From an uncultured Eubacteriales bacterium (lineage in GTDB: Bacteria; Bacillota; Clostridia; Oscillospirales; Acutalibacteraceae): a stretch of 40,855 nt of DNA. Location: positions 1-40,855 of the forward strand of contig CAKUAQ010000016.1 of the NCBI GenBank assembly GCA_934636435.1, written 5' to 3'. Numbering within the stretch: position 1 is the first letter of the stretch; each line of letters starts with the position of its first letter. A program made the position numbers and the translations under genes. The notes under the pieces were generated by a model. The model was given only the letters and a program-made list of their open reading frames with translations. It searched no databases and was not told the DNA's origin. Below are positions 14,845 through 21,975 of this stretch, one piece after another.

Positions 14845-15384
14845 ATGCAAAACAAAAGCGGAAAACTGGCACTGGGCGGCGTACTGACCGCGCTGGCGCT
14901 GGTTTTTTTGCTGCTCAGCGCCGTACCGGTGACGGAGATCAGCCTGGCGGTGCTGGCGGGCATGGCGGGAGTGCCGGTGGTCATCGAGGCCGGCCGACGC
15001 GCCGGTCTGCTCCACTATGCCGCCGTCAGCCTGCTGGCGCTGCTGCTGGTGCCGTCTCTGGAGGGCAAGGGGTTATATATTGCCTTTTTCGGCTACTATT
15101 CCGTGCTCAAAGCGGCGCTGGAGGGTAGTCGGTTGCCCCGCCCCGTCGAATGGGGCATTAAGCTGGCGGTATTCGACGGCTCTATGGTGGCGGCCTACTA
15201 TGTGATGCTGACCTTTTTCCATCTGGACAGCAGCGCCTTCACCATCGGCGGTGTGCCGCTGCCCTGGGTATTCCTGCTGGCGGGGAATCTGGTGTTCCTG
15301 CTGTATGACTGGTGTCTGACCCGCCTGATCGGTATGTATATGCAGAAATGGCACCGGCAGGTGCGTCGCCTGTTTCACCTCTGA
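14845..15384 (+). CDS. Small integral membrane protein, ECF S-component-like
   Basis: A 179-residue hydrophobic protein with about five membrane segments, beginning MQNKSGKLALGGVLTALALV. The K-x-A-x-G-G-x-L-T-A-L start resembles substrate-binding S components of ECF vitamin transporters and a related group of uncharacterised Firmicutes membrane proteins. The Arg/Lys-rich C-terminus (MQKWHRQVRRLFHL) should be cytoplasmic. I prefer ATG 14845 because TTGGGGTG lies 7 bases before it; ATG 14836 is possible and adds three residues. No transporter partner is adjacent, so the substrate cannot be inferred and the S-component idea is tentative. Confidence 0.7.
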   Translation: MQNKSGKLALGGVLTALALVFLLLSAVPVTEISLAVLAGMAGVPVVIEAGRRAGLLHYAAVSLLALLLVPSLEGKGLYIAFFGYYSVLKAALEGSRLPRPVEWGIKLAVFDGSMVAAYYVMLTFFHLDSSAFTIGGVPLPWVFLLAGNLVFLLYDWCLTRLIGMYMQKWHRQVRRLFHL

Positions 15385-15604
15385 GCCCGCGCCTCAGGCA
15401 AAGCCGACGGGGCACGGTCGTTCCTCGACCGAACCGCGCGGCCCCGGGCCGAATTGCCAAAACTCCCGGACCGAAAACGGGAAGATCGCTTCCTTCTGAA
15501 AGGTGAAGAATGCGCAAATACCACCTTATTTCCAGTAGTGAGACAACCGGAGCAAAAAAATATACCGTGACAGAACGGCTGGCCCCGCATCCTTTCGTCC
15601 GCCA
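15385..15604. other. Intergenic stretch without recognised feature
   Basis: About 220 bases after the membrane-protein gene and before the hairpin at 15605. Frames are open, but none has a ribosome binding site together with recognisable content. No repeats or RNA motifs stand out. Confidence 0.4.
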
Positions 15605-15651
15605 GTCCCGATTGCCGTTTTGCAGGATGGCGATTGGGACTTGCATTTTTT
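15605..15651 (+). terminator. Rho-independent terminator upstream of the RpiR gene
   Basis: A 12-bp stem GTCCCGATTGCC (15605-15616) with GGCGATTGGGAC (15629-15640), two G-U pairs, then TTGCATTTTTT. The tail overlaps the -35 region of the next promoter. Confidence 0.75.
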
Positions 15652-15669
15652 GACGGCGGAGAGTATAAT
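15641..15669 (+). promoter_or_regulatory. Predicted sigma-A promoter of the RpiR-family gene
   Basis: TTGCAT (15641-15646), 17 nt and TATAAT (15664-15669). The -10 is perfect; the -35 keeps the TTG. Confidence 0.65.
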
Positions 15670-15720
15670 AGCACCCGGCAGTCCTCCGAACGGGGGACTC
15701 TCAGAGGAGTTGAGGACGAT

Positions 15721-16599
15721 ATGCGATCCAACCTGGCGGAACTGATGGCGGCGCATGAGAGCTCCTTTTCCAAGGGGCAGCGGCGCATCGCCCAATTTAT
15801 CCAGACCCGGTATGACGAGGCGGCCTTCATGACCGCCGGTCGGCTGGGGCAGGAGGTAGGCGTCAGCGAATCCACAGTGGTGCGATTTGCCACCGAGCTG
15901 GGCTTCGACGGCTATCCCGGCCTGCAAAAGGCGCTGCAGGAGCTGATCCGCAGCAAGCTGACGATCGTACAGCGCATGGAGGTGGCCCGGGCACAGATGT
16001 CCGACGCCCGGGTGCTGCACGATGTAACCGCCGGGGATATCCAGAATATCCGCCGCACGCTGGAGGAACTGGATGCGGCGGACTTCGACCGGGCGGTGGA
16101 AACGGTGGTGAGCGCCCGGCAGCTCTATGTATTCGGGGCAGGCAGCTGCAAATCGCTGGCCGGATTTTTGATCCACTATCTGCAAATGCTATTGGGGGCG
16201 AAGGCGCATCAGCTCACCGCCTCCAGTCAGAGCGATATCTACGGCGAGCTGCTGGACATCGGTCCGGAGGATGCGGTGCTGATCATCTCTTTCCCCCGCT
16301 ATTCCAGCAAAGCGGCGAAAACCCTGGAATACGCCCGCTCCAAGGGCGCTCGGGTGGTGGCGCTGACCGACAGCCGCCTGTCTCCCATTGCCTCCGGCGC
16401 GGATGCGCTGCTGCTGGCACACAGCGGTATGGCCTCGGTGGTGGATTCGCTGGTGGCACCCCTGAGCGTGATTAACGCGCTGATCGTGGCGGTATCTCTG
16501 CGCACACTGGAGCAAAACCGACAGAAGCTGGAGGAGCTGGAGCGGCTATGGGATGACTGTCAGGTGTATGAGCATATGGAAGAAACGGAGAAAGGTTGA
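15721..16599 (+). CDS. MurR/RpiR family transcriptional regulator
   Basis: A 292-residue regulator. The N-terminal HTH_6 domain includes LGQEVGVSESTVVRFATELG (about 42-62) followed by GYPGLQKAL. The C-terminal SIS sugar-phosphate-binding domain covers about 125-265 (LYVFGAGSCKSLAGF and VLIISFPRYSSKAAKT). Such proteins bind phosphosugars and control sugar or amino-sugar genes. No sugar gene is adjacent; the next gene, 3 bases downstream, is an HI0933-type flavoprotein, so the regulon is not evident from context. The start at 15721 follows GAGGAGTTGAGGACGAT and removes 29 upstream codons that overlap the promoter and terminator region. Confidence 0.92.
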   Translation: MRSNLAELMAAHESSFSKGQRRIAQFIQTRYDEAAFMTAGRLGQEVGVSESTVVRFATELGFDGYPGLQKALQELIRSKLTIVQRMEVARAQMSDARVLHDVTAGDIQNIRRTLEELDAADFDRAVETVVSARQLYVFGAGSCKSLAGFLIHYLQMLLGAKAHQLTASSQSDIYGELLDIGPEDAVLIISFPRYSSKAAKTLEYARSKGARVVALTDSRLSPIASGADALLLAHSGMASVVDSLVAPLSVINALIVAVSLRTLEQNRQKLEELERLWDDCQVYEHMEETEKG

Positions 16600-16602
16600 C
16601 CC

Positions 16603-17829
16603 ATGCAGGTAATTGTCGTTGGCGGCGGCGCCGCCGGATGTATGGCCGCGGGGGCGGCCGGACGGCAGGGGCACGCCGTCACGGTGGTGGAGCGCAATCC
16701 CCGCCCCGCCCGCAAGGTGATGATCACCGGCAAGGGACGGTGCAACGTGACCAACCACTGCACCGTGGAGGAATTTCTGCCCCATGTGCGCCGGGGCGGG
16801 CGGTTTCTGTACAGTGCGCTGACCGCTTTCCCGCCTGCCGAAACCGAAGCGCTGCTGGAAAAGCTGGGCGTACCGCTGAAGGTGGAACGGGGCAACCGGG
16901 TATTCCCCTGCTCCGACAAGGCGGTGGACGTGGTGGACGCCCTGGTGCGCTATGCCAAAGACGGCGGCACCCGATTCGTACAGGGACGGGTCACCCGGCT
17001 GGTGATGGAGGACGGCCGTTGCACCGGCGTGGCGCTGGAGGACGGAACGACACTTCCCGCCGACGGGGTGATCGTTGCCACCGGCGGCGCCTCCTATCCC
17101 GCTACCGGCTCCACCGGTGACGGCTACGCGCTGGCGCAGCAGGCGGGGCATACGGTGCAGCCACCCCGTCCCTCCCTGTCGGCGCTGGAGTCCCCCGACC
17201 CCTTCTGCGTGGAGATGCAGGGGTTATCGCTGAAAAACTGCGGTCTGACCGTGGAGGATACGCAAAAGCGCAAGATCGTCTACACCGATCAGGGGGAGAT
17301 GCTGTTCACCCATTTCGGGGTCAGCGGCCCGATGATTCTCAGTGCCAGCGCCTATCTGGACGGGATGATGCCGGGACGCTACCGGCTGCACATCAACTGG
17401 AAACCGGCGCTGTCGCCGGAGCAGCTGGATGCCCGCATCGTCCGGGATCTGGAAGAACGGCGCAATCTGGACATCGCCAATGCGCTGGGCAAGCTGCTGC
17501 CCCGGGTGCTCATCCCGGTGATGCTGCGGCTATGCGACATTCCCGCCGACCGCAAGTGCCATTCCCTCACCCGGGAGGAACGCCGCCGGCTGGCGGCGGG
17601 GGTGCAGGATATGCCGGTGCGGATCGACGGGTTCCGGCCTCTGAGCGAGGCCATTGTCACCGCCGGCGGGGTGGAGCTGCGGGAGATTGACCCCCGGACC
17701 ATGGCGTCGAAAAAGCTGCCCGGCCTGTATTTTGCCGGGGAGGTGCTGGACGTCGATGCCTGCACCGGCGGATTCAATCTGCAGATCGCCTTCGCCACCG
17801 GTATGGCCGCCGGCACCCATATTGCGTGA
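16603..17829 (+). CDS. NAD(P)/FAD-dependent oxidoreductase, HI0933/BaiN (YhiN) family
   Basis: A 408-residue flavoprotein. The FAD-binding Rossmann motif VVGGGAAGCMAA is at 5-16. MITGKGRCNVTN (about 45-56) is the family hallmark, ATGGASYPATGSTGDGY lies in the middle, and the C-terminal FAD contact is FAGEVLDVDACTGGFNLQIA. Members have been called aminoacetone oxidase-like or BaiN-like flavoproteins; the physiological reaction is mostly unknown. The gene begins 3 bases after the RpiR gene with AAAGGTTGACCC before the ATG, so it is in the same transcript. A terminator follows at 17836. It precedes cmk and ispH, an order often seen in Clostridia (from memory). Confidence 0.93.
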   Translation: MQVIVVGGGAAGCMAAGAAGRQGHAVTVVERNPRPARKVMITGKGRCNVTNHCTVEEFLPHVRRGGRFLYSALTAFPPAETEALLEKLGVPLKVERGNRVFPCSDKAVDVVDALVRYAKDGGTRFVQGRVTRLVMEDGRCTGVALEDGTTLPADGVIVATGGASYPATGSTGDGYALAQQAGHTVQPPRPSLSALESPDPFCVEMQGLSLKNCGLTVEDTQKRKIVYTDQGEMLFTHFGVSGPMILSASAYLDGMMPGRYRLHINWKPALSPEQLDARIVRDLEERRNLDIANALGKLLPRVLIPVMLRLCDIPADRKCHSLTREERRRLAAGVQDMPVRIDGFRPLSEAIVTAGGVELREIDPRTMASKKLPGLYFAGEVLDVDACTGGFNLQIAFATGMAAGTHIA

Positions 17830-17835
17830 ACGGAC

Positions 17836-17862
17836 AAGGCCGGCGGAGGACCGCCGCCTTTT
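17836..17862 (+). terminator. Terminator after the RpiR-flavoprotein operon
   Basis: A GC-rich stem AAGGC(C)GGCGG with CCGCCGCCTT around AGGA (one bulged C), followed by TT. The gap to cmk (17863-18058) shows no clear promoter. Confidence 0.65.
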
Positions 17863-18058
17863 CGGCCAACCCGCGGGTGTGGCGGGCTTAATAGACAAAC
17901 CCCGTGATTTGCCCGGCCCTCCGTCCGGATGCGGTCGGATTTTGCCTTGAAAATCGAAGCATACGACACCGTGAATAATGGGACAAGCGCAACGGGAAAG
18001 CCGATCGGTTCCGAAACGGTCACACCCCGTGCGGTTTGTCTGAGAAATGAGGATCGCT

Positions 18059-18739
18059 ATGACATACGCCATCGCCATCGACGGCCCCGCCGGCGCCGGG
18101 AAAAGCACCGTCGCCCGCCGGTTAGCCCGGGAGCTGCAATTTCTGTATGTGGATACCGGAGCGCTGTACCGCGCCATCGGCTACCGGATGCAGCAGGCGG
18201 GCATCGACCCTGCCGATGCCGCCGCCGTGACCGCCGCTCTGCCCGATACCGCCGTGTCCCTGCAATATGTGGCAGGGGAGCAGCGGGTATTTCTGGGGGA
18301 CACGGACGTGAGCGATTCCATCCGCACCCCGGAGGTTTCCATGGCCGCCTCCGCCGTGTCCGCCATCCCCGCCGTGCGGCAGTTTCTGCTGCAGGTGCAG
18401 CGGGATATGGCCGCCCGGCATTCGGTCATTATGGACGGGCGGGACATCGGCACCACCATTCTGCCCCGGGCAGATGTGAAGATTTTCCTCACCGCCTCAC
18501 CGGAATCCCGCGCCCGGCGCCGGTATAAGGAGCTGCTGGAGAAAGGCGTGGATACCACCTACGAGGCGGTGCTGGCGGATATGGAAAAGCGGGATTATGA
18601 CGACGCCCACCGGGCGGCATCGCCCCTGCGTCGGGCAGCGGACGCCGTGCTGGTGGACACCAGCCACGACGATCTGGCCGGTTCCATCCGCCGGGTGAAG
18701 GAGGTCATTCTCGGCCGTCTGCCGGAGATGCGCGGATAA
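18059..18739 (+). CDS. cmk: Cytidylate kinase (CMP/dCMP kinase)
   Basis: A 226-residue NMP kinase that phosphorylates CMP and dCMP with ATP. The P-loop GPAGAGKST is at 9-17, followed by DTGALYRAIGYRM (about 35-47) of the CMP-binding site, DGRDIGTTILPRADVKIFLTAS in the middle, and the lid/substrate Arg-rich region RARRRYKELLEKG. I prefer ATG 18059 (MTYAIAIDG) because GAGGATCGCT precedes it and the family begins here; ATG 18047 would add four residues. It is the canonical Cmk, in contrast to the kinase-like protein at 677-1300. It is followed after 64 bases by the ispH-S1 gene, the usual clostridial order, so the two probably share a transcript. Confidence 0.95.
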   Translation: MTYAIAIDGPAGAGKSTVARRLARELQFLYVDTGALYRAIGYRMQQAGIDPADAAAVTAALPDTAVSLQYVAGEQRVFLGDTDVSDSIRTPEVSMAASAVSAIPAVRQFLLQVQRDMAARHSVIMDGRDIGTTILPRADVKIFLTASPESRARRRYKELLEKGVDTTYEAVLADMEKRDYDDAHRAASPLRRAADAVLVDTSHDDLAGSIRRVKEVILGRLPEMRG

Positions 18740-18803
18740 GATCCGGGGCCTTTGCCGCACGGAGCCTGTGCGGCAGGCGTCCCTTGTAGCTAAGGAGAAG
18801 TCT

Positions 18804-20858
18804 ATGCCGGTTTTATTAGCCAAGAGCGCCGGGTTCTGCTTCGGCGTCGATCACGCGGTGGACGCGGTGAACGCCCTGCTGGATTCCGGCGAATCGGTCT
18901 GCACTCTGGGGCCCATCATCCACAATCCGCAGGTGGTGGAGGATTTCCGCCGCCGGGGCGTGCAGACGGTGGAGCAGGTAGGACAGGTGCCCGCCGGAGC
19001 GGTGCTGGTCATCCGCTCCCACGGCGTGCCCCGGCGCGTGTATGACGAGATCGCGGCGGCGGACATCCGCTGCTGCGATGCCACCTGCCCCTTTGTGGCC
19101 AAGATCCATCGTATCGTCGCTGCCCGCAGCGGCGAAAAAACCGCCGTGCTCATTGCCGGCGACCCGGATCATCCGGAGGTCCTGGGCATCCGGGGACACT
19201 GTTCCGGCGATGCCTTTGTGTTTCGCAGCGGGGCCGAATTGACACAACAGCTAAAAATCGCGCAGTCCGGAAATTACGATTCGTGCATAATGGTGTCACA
19301 AACCACCTTCCATACAATTGAATGGGAAAAGTGTACGGAAATCGCAAAAAAAAGCTGTACAAATCTCCAAATCTTTGATACAATATGTAATGCAACTGCA
19401 AATCGGCAGCAGGAAGCAATTCACTTGGCACAACAGTGCCGCAAAATGGTGATTGTCGGCGGTCGCGAAAGTTCCAACACGGCCAAGCTGCGGGATGTCT
19501 GTGCACCCTATGGACCCGCCTATCTGGTGGAGGATGCGTCGGAGATCCGGCGGGACTGGTTTCGTGTCGGTGAGACGGTCGGTCTTACCGCCGGGGCTTC
19601 CACCCCAGCCGATATAATAAAGGAGGTACACCACACTATGTCCGAAATCGTCAACAACAGCGAAGTCCTGGAAACCACCGCAGCCCCCGAAACTAATGAG
19701 GAGATGAGCTCTGAGGAGTTTGCCGCTATGATCGATGCAACTCTGCAGAACGCCACTGATGATAAAGTCCGTGGGTTGGTCGTGGCTATCGCGCCCAACG
19801 AGGTTCAGGTCGAAGTGGTTGGCCGCAAGCAGACGGGCTACATCCCCGTCTCGGAGCTGTCCAACGATCCCAACGCCAACCCCGCCGATCTGGTGAAGGT
19901 GGGGGATGAGCTGGAGCTGCTCATCATGCGCACCAACGACCAGGAGGGCACCATCATGCTGTCCAAGAAGCGGGTGGATGCGCTCAAGGGCTGGGATACC
20001 ATCGTCAAGGCCGAAGAAGAGGGCGCCGTGCTGGAGGGCACCGTCACCGATATCATCAAGGGCGGTATGCTGGTGAACACCGAGGGCGTGCGGGTATTCG
20101 TCCCCGCCTCTCAGGCATCTCTCAACCGCATGGAGGATCTGTCCCCCCTGAAGGGCCAGACCGTCCAGCTGAAGATCATCGAGACCAACCCTCATCGCCG
20201 CCATGCGGTCGGCTCCGTGCGTCAGGTGGCGCAGGCAGCCCGCAAGGAGCAGGAGGAGGCTTTCTGGGCGCAGGCTGAGGTCGGTCAGGTCTACACCGGC
20301 ACCGTCAAGAGCCTGACCTCCTACGGCGCATTCGTGGATCTGGGCGGCGTGGACGGCATGGTCCACATCTCCGAGATGTCCTGGAACCGCATTAAAAACC
20401 CCTCCGAGGTTATGAAGGTAGGGGATACCGTGACGGTATTCATCAAGGGTCTGGATGCCGAGAAGAAGAAAATCTCTCTGGGCTATCGCAAGGCGGAGGA
20501 CAACCCCTGGGAGATCTTCAAGACCCAGTTCCCCGTAGACAGCATCGTGACCGCCAAGGTCGTGGGCATGACCGCTTTCGGCGCCTTTGCCCAGATTCTG
20601 CCCGGCGTGGACGGCCTGATCCACATTTCCCAGATCGCCAACCATCGGGTGGAAAAGCCCCAGGATGAGCTGAAGATCGGTCAGGAGATCACGGCGAAGA
20701 TCACCGCCATCGACTATGACCGCAAGCGCATCAGCCTGTCCATCCGGGCTCTGCTGGATCCCGAGGAGGCTCCCGCTCCCGCTGCCGACGCGGCTGAGAA
20801 AGCGCCCGTCGAGGAGACTCCCGCCGAGGAGCCCGCTGAAACGGCCACCGAGGAATAA
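18804..20858 (+). CDS. ispH: IspH (HMBPP reductase) fused to ribosomal protein S1 repeats
   Basis: A 684-residue fusion known from Clostridia. Residues 1-275 are IspH/LytB, which reduces HMBPP to IPP and DMAPP in the last step of the MEP isoprenoid pathway; the [4Fe-4S] cysteines are at 12, 95 and 195, with substrate histidines in IIHNP (40), RSHG (73) and PDHPEVLG (123). From about 310 there are four S1 RNA-binding repeats (about 311-380, 395-465, 480-550, 566-640), then an acidic Ala/Glu/Pro tail. ATG 18804 follows AAGGAGAAGTCT. The junction contains an internal Shine-Dalgarno and ATG (codon 279), so a free S1 protein may also be made. Part of the IspH half (about 19235-19470) is visibly AT-richer than the rest. 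Confidence 0.95.
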   Translation: MPVLLAKSAGFCFGVDHAVDAVNALLDSGESVCTLGPIIHNPQVVEDFRRRGVQTVEQVGQVPAGAVLVIRSHGVPRRVYDEIAAADIRCCDATCPFVAKIHRIVAARSGEKTAVLIAGDPDHPEVLGIRGHCSGDAFVFRSGAELTQQLKIAQSGNYDSCIMVSQTTFHTIEWEKCTEIAKKSCTNLQIFDTICNATANRQQEAIHLAQQCRKMVIVGGRESSNTAKLRDVCAPYGPAYLVEDASEIRRDWFRVGETVGLTAGASTPADIIKEVHHTMSEIVNNSEVLETTAAPETNEEMSSEEFAAMIDATLQNATDDKVRGLVVAIAPNEVQVEVVGRKQTGYIPVSELSNDPNANPADLVKVGDELELLIMRTNDQEGTIMLSKKRVDALKGWDTIVKAEEEGAVLEGTVTDIIKGGMLVNTEGVRVFVPASQASLNRMEDLSPLKGQTVQLKIIETNPHRRHAVGSVRQVAQAARKEQEEAFWAQAEVGQVYTGTVKSLTSYGAFVDLGGVDGMVHISEMSWNRIKNPSEVMKVGDTVTVFIKGLDAEKKKISLGYRKAEDNPWEIFKTQFPVDSIVTAKVVGMTAFGAFAQILPGVDGLIHISQIANHRVEKPQDELKIGQEITAKITAIDYDRKRISLSIRALLDPEEAPAPAADAAEKAPVEETPAEEPAETATEE
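19619..19640 (+). promoter_or_regulatory. Internal Shine-Dalgarno and start codon for a separate S1 protein
   Basis: AAAGGAGG (19619-19626) lies 11 bases before an in-frame ATG (19638-19640) at the exact IspH/S1 junction, so translation could begin at Met 279 and give a 406-residue S1 protein. TATAAT occurs just before it (19613-19618), but no -35 box is present at 16-18 nt, so a promoter is not called. Confidence 0.7.
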
Positions 20859-20890
20859 TCAACCGATACCAAAACCCGCCCGGGTCGTAT

Positions 20891-21511
20891 CGAAGTGCCC
20901 CTCAAAAAGGTAGACAAATACTTTCAGCAAAAATTGCGCAAGCAGCCGAAAGGGCTTGCCGTCTGTGAATTGCAGGCGGCAGGCCCTTTAGCTTTGCCTT
21001 GATTCTGCGATTGTTGTACTAATCCGGATATTCGATCAGCTCCTGCTTGAAGTGTTCCATGGATTGAAATTCCTGCAGATACAGCAGTTCGCTCTTGAGT
21101 AAGCCAAAGAAGTTTTCCATCATCGCATTGTCCGGACAGTTTCCCTTGCGGCTCACGCTCTGCCGGACACTCTTCTCGCGGAGCCTCCGTTGGTACTGCC
21201 AACCTTGATTGGAATGAAAAATACGGTTTGTTCCGTCCGGAATCTTTTCAAGCGCCTTGTCCGGCATGGTTGTTACCATGCTCGGCACCGGGCGGTCTGA
21301 GATCGTGTAGCTGACCGGGTCGCTGCTGTTTACATCAAATCGCCGGCATGCTTCATGATAACGCAGCTGCTCCTGCCGTATGGTTTCCACAACCATCTCT
21401 TCGGATTCCGGCGTGTATTGTTTCGTTCGGCACTCCCTTGGGCATAGAAAAACACCCCATTTATCAGTCCGGGTATTTTGCCATACCTGTCTAACAAATG
21501 GGGGCTGTTCA
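20891..21511 (-). mobile_element. IS3-family insertion sequence remnant with internal deletion
   Basis: Both ends are present: the left terminal repeat near 21511 (inward, tgaacagcccccatttg...agaca) and the right one near 20891 (inward, cgaagtgcccctcaaaaa...agaca), alike to each other and to the end at 541. Between them, on the minus strand, the start of orfA (VVETIRQEQLRYHEACRRFD) is joined directly to the second half of orfB (VSYTISDRPVPSM, then PDKALEKIPDGTN). In orfB the catalytic HSDQGWQYQ reads HSNQGWQYQ, and a TAG at about 21019-21021 interrupts EYPD-YNNRRIKAKLKGL. Most of the DDE core before it is deleted. The element is dead. It sits right behind the ispH-S1 gene, in the place of that gene's terminator (ACCCGCCCGGGT at about 20874). 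Confidence 0.8.
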
Positions 21512-21584
21512 ACTGAGTCTGCCGTCGGCTTTTTCAGTGAAAGCATCGGTGGATCCGTTCGATCGTTCTGTGTTTCAAAAGACC

Positions 21585-21811
21585 TCGACATCCTGTGTCC
21601 GTGTGCTTTCACACGGATGCATCCCGGGGCACAACCGCGCCGATGATCTCCAGCTCCTGCCGCAGCGCCTCGATCGGCTCCTGCCGAACCGACGTGTCCG
21701 TCCGCGCCGTGCCGCGCTGACGGCGGCAACCACACCCGCCGTGCCCGCTCCCACAACGATCACGTCGTATGCGCCGCCGCAGCCGAACTCCAGTTCCTTT
21801 TGTATATCCAT
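21585..21811 (-). pseudogene. FAD-dependent oxidoreductase remnant (N- and C-terminal pieces)
   Basis: The minus-strand frame starts MDIQKELEFGCGGAYDVIVV and continues GAGTAGVVAAVSAARRG, an N-terminal FAD-binding Rossmann fold of the FAD_oxidored type. After about 37 residues the family similarity shifts to another frame, which reads VRQEPIEALRQELEIIGAVV and ends PRDASV at a TGA. This second piece looks like the C-terminus of the same family (moderate support). About 400 residues in between are missing. It lies beside the IS3 remnant in the same orientation. The protein cannot be functional. Confidence 0.6.
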
Positions 21812-21975
21812 CCCCGCCTTCCTCAGGCTCTTATCGGAAACGGCTCCCGCCGCTCAATGGCAATCCGGCTGAATGAATCCATACCGAAGTGTATACCATC
21901 CAAAGAACATAACACATAATAAACAGCAGGCAGGTTCAAAACACAGAACACTGCCGTGCCCTGCACGGACAGCCT

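Noticed and set aside
19613..19618. A promoter for a separate S1 transcript inside ispH
   Set aside because: TATAAT is there, but no -35 element at the right distance; only the internal ribosome binding site is supported.
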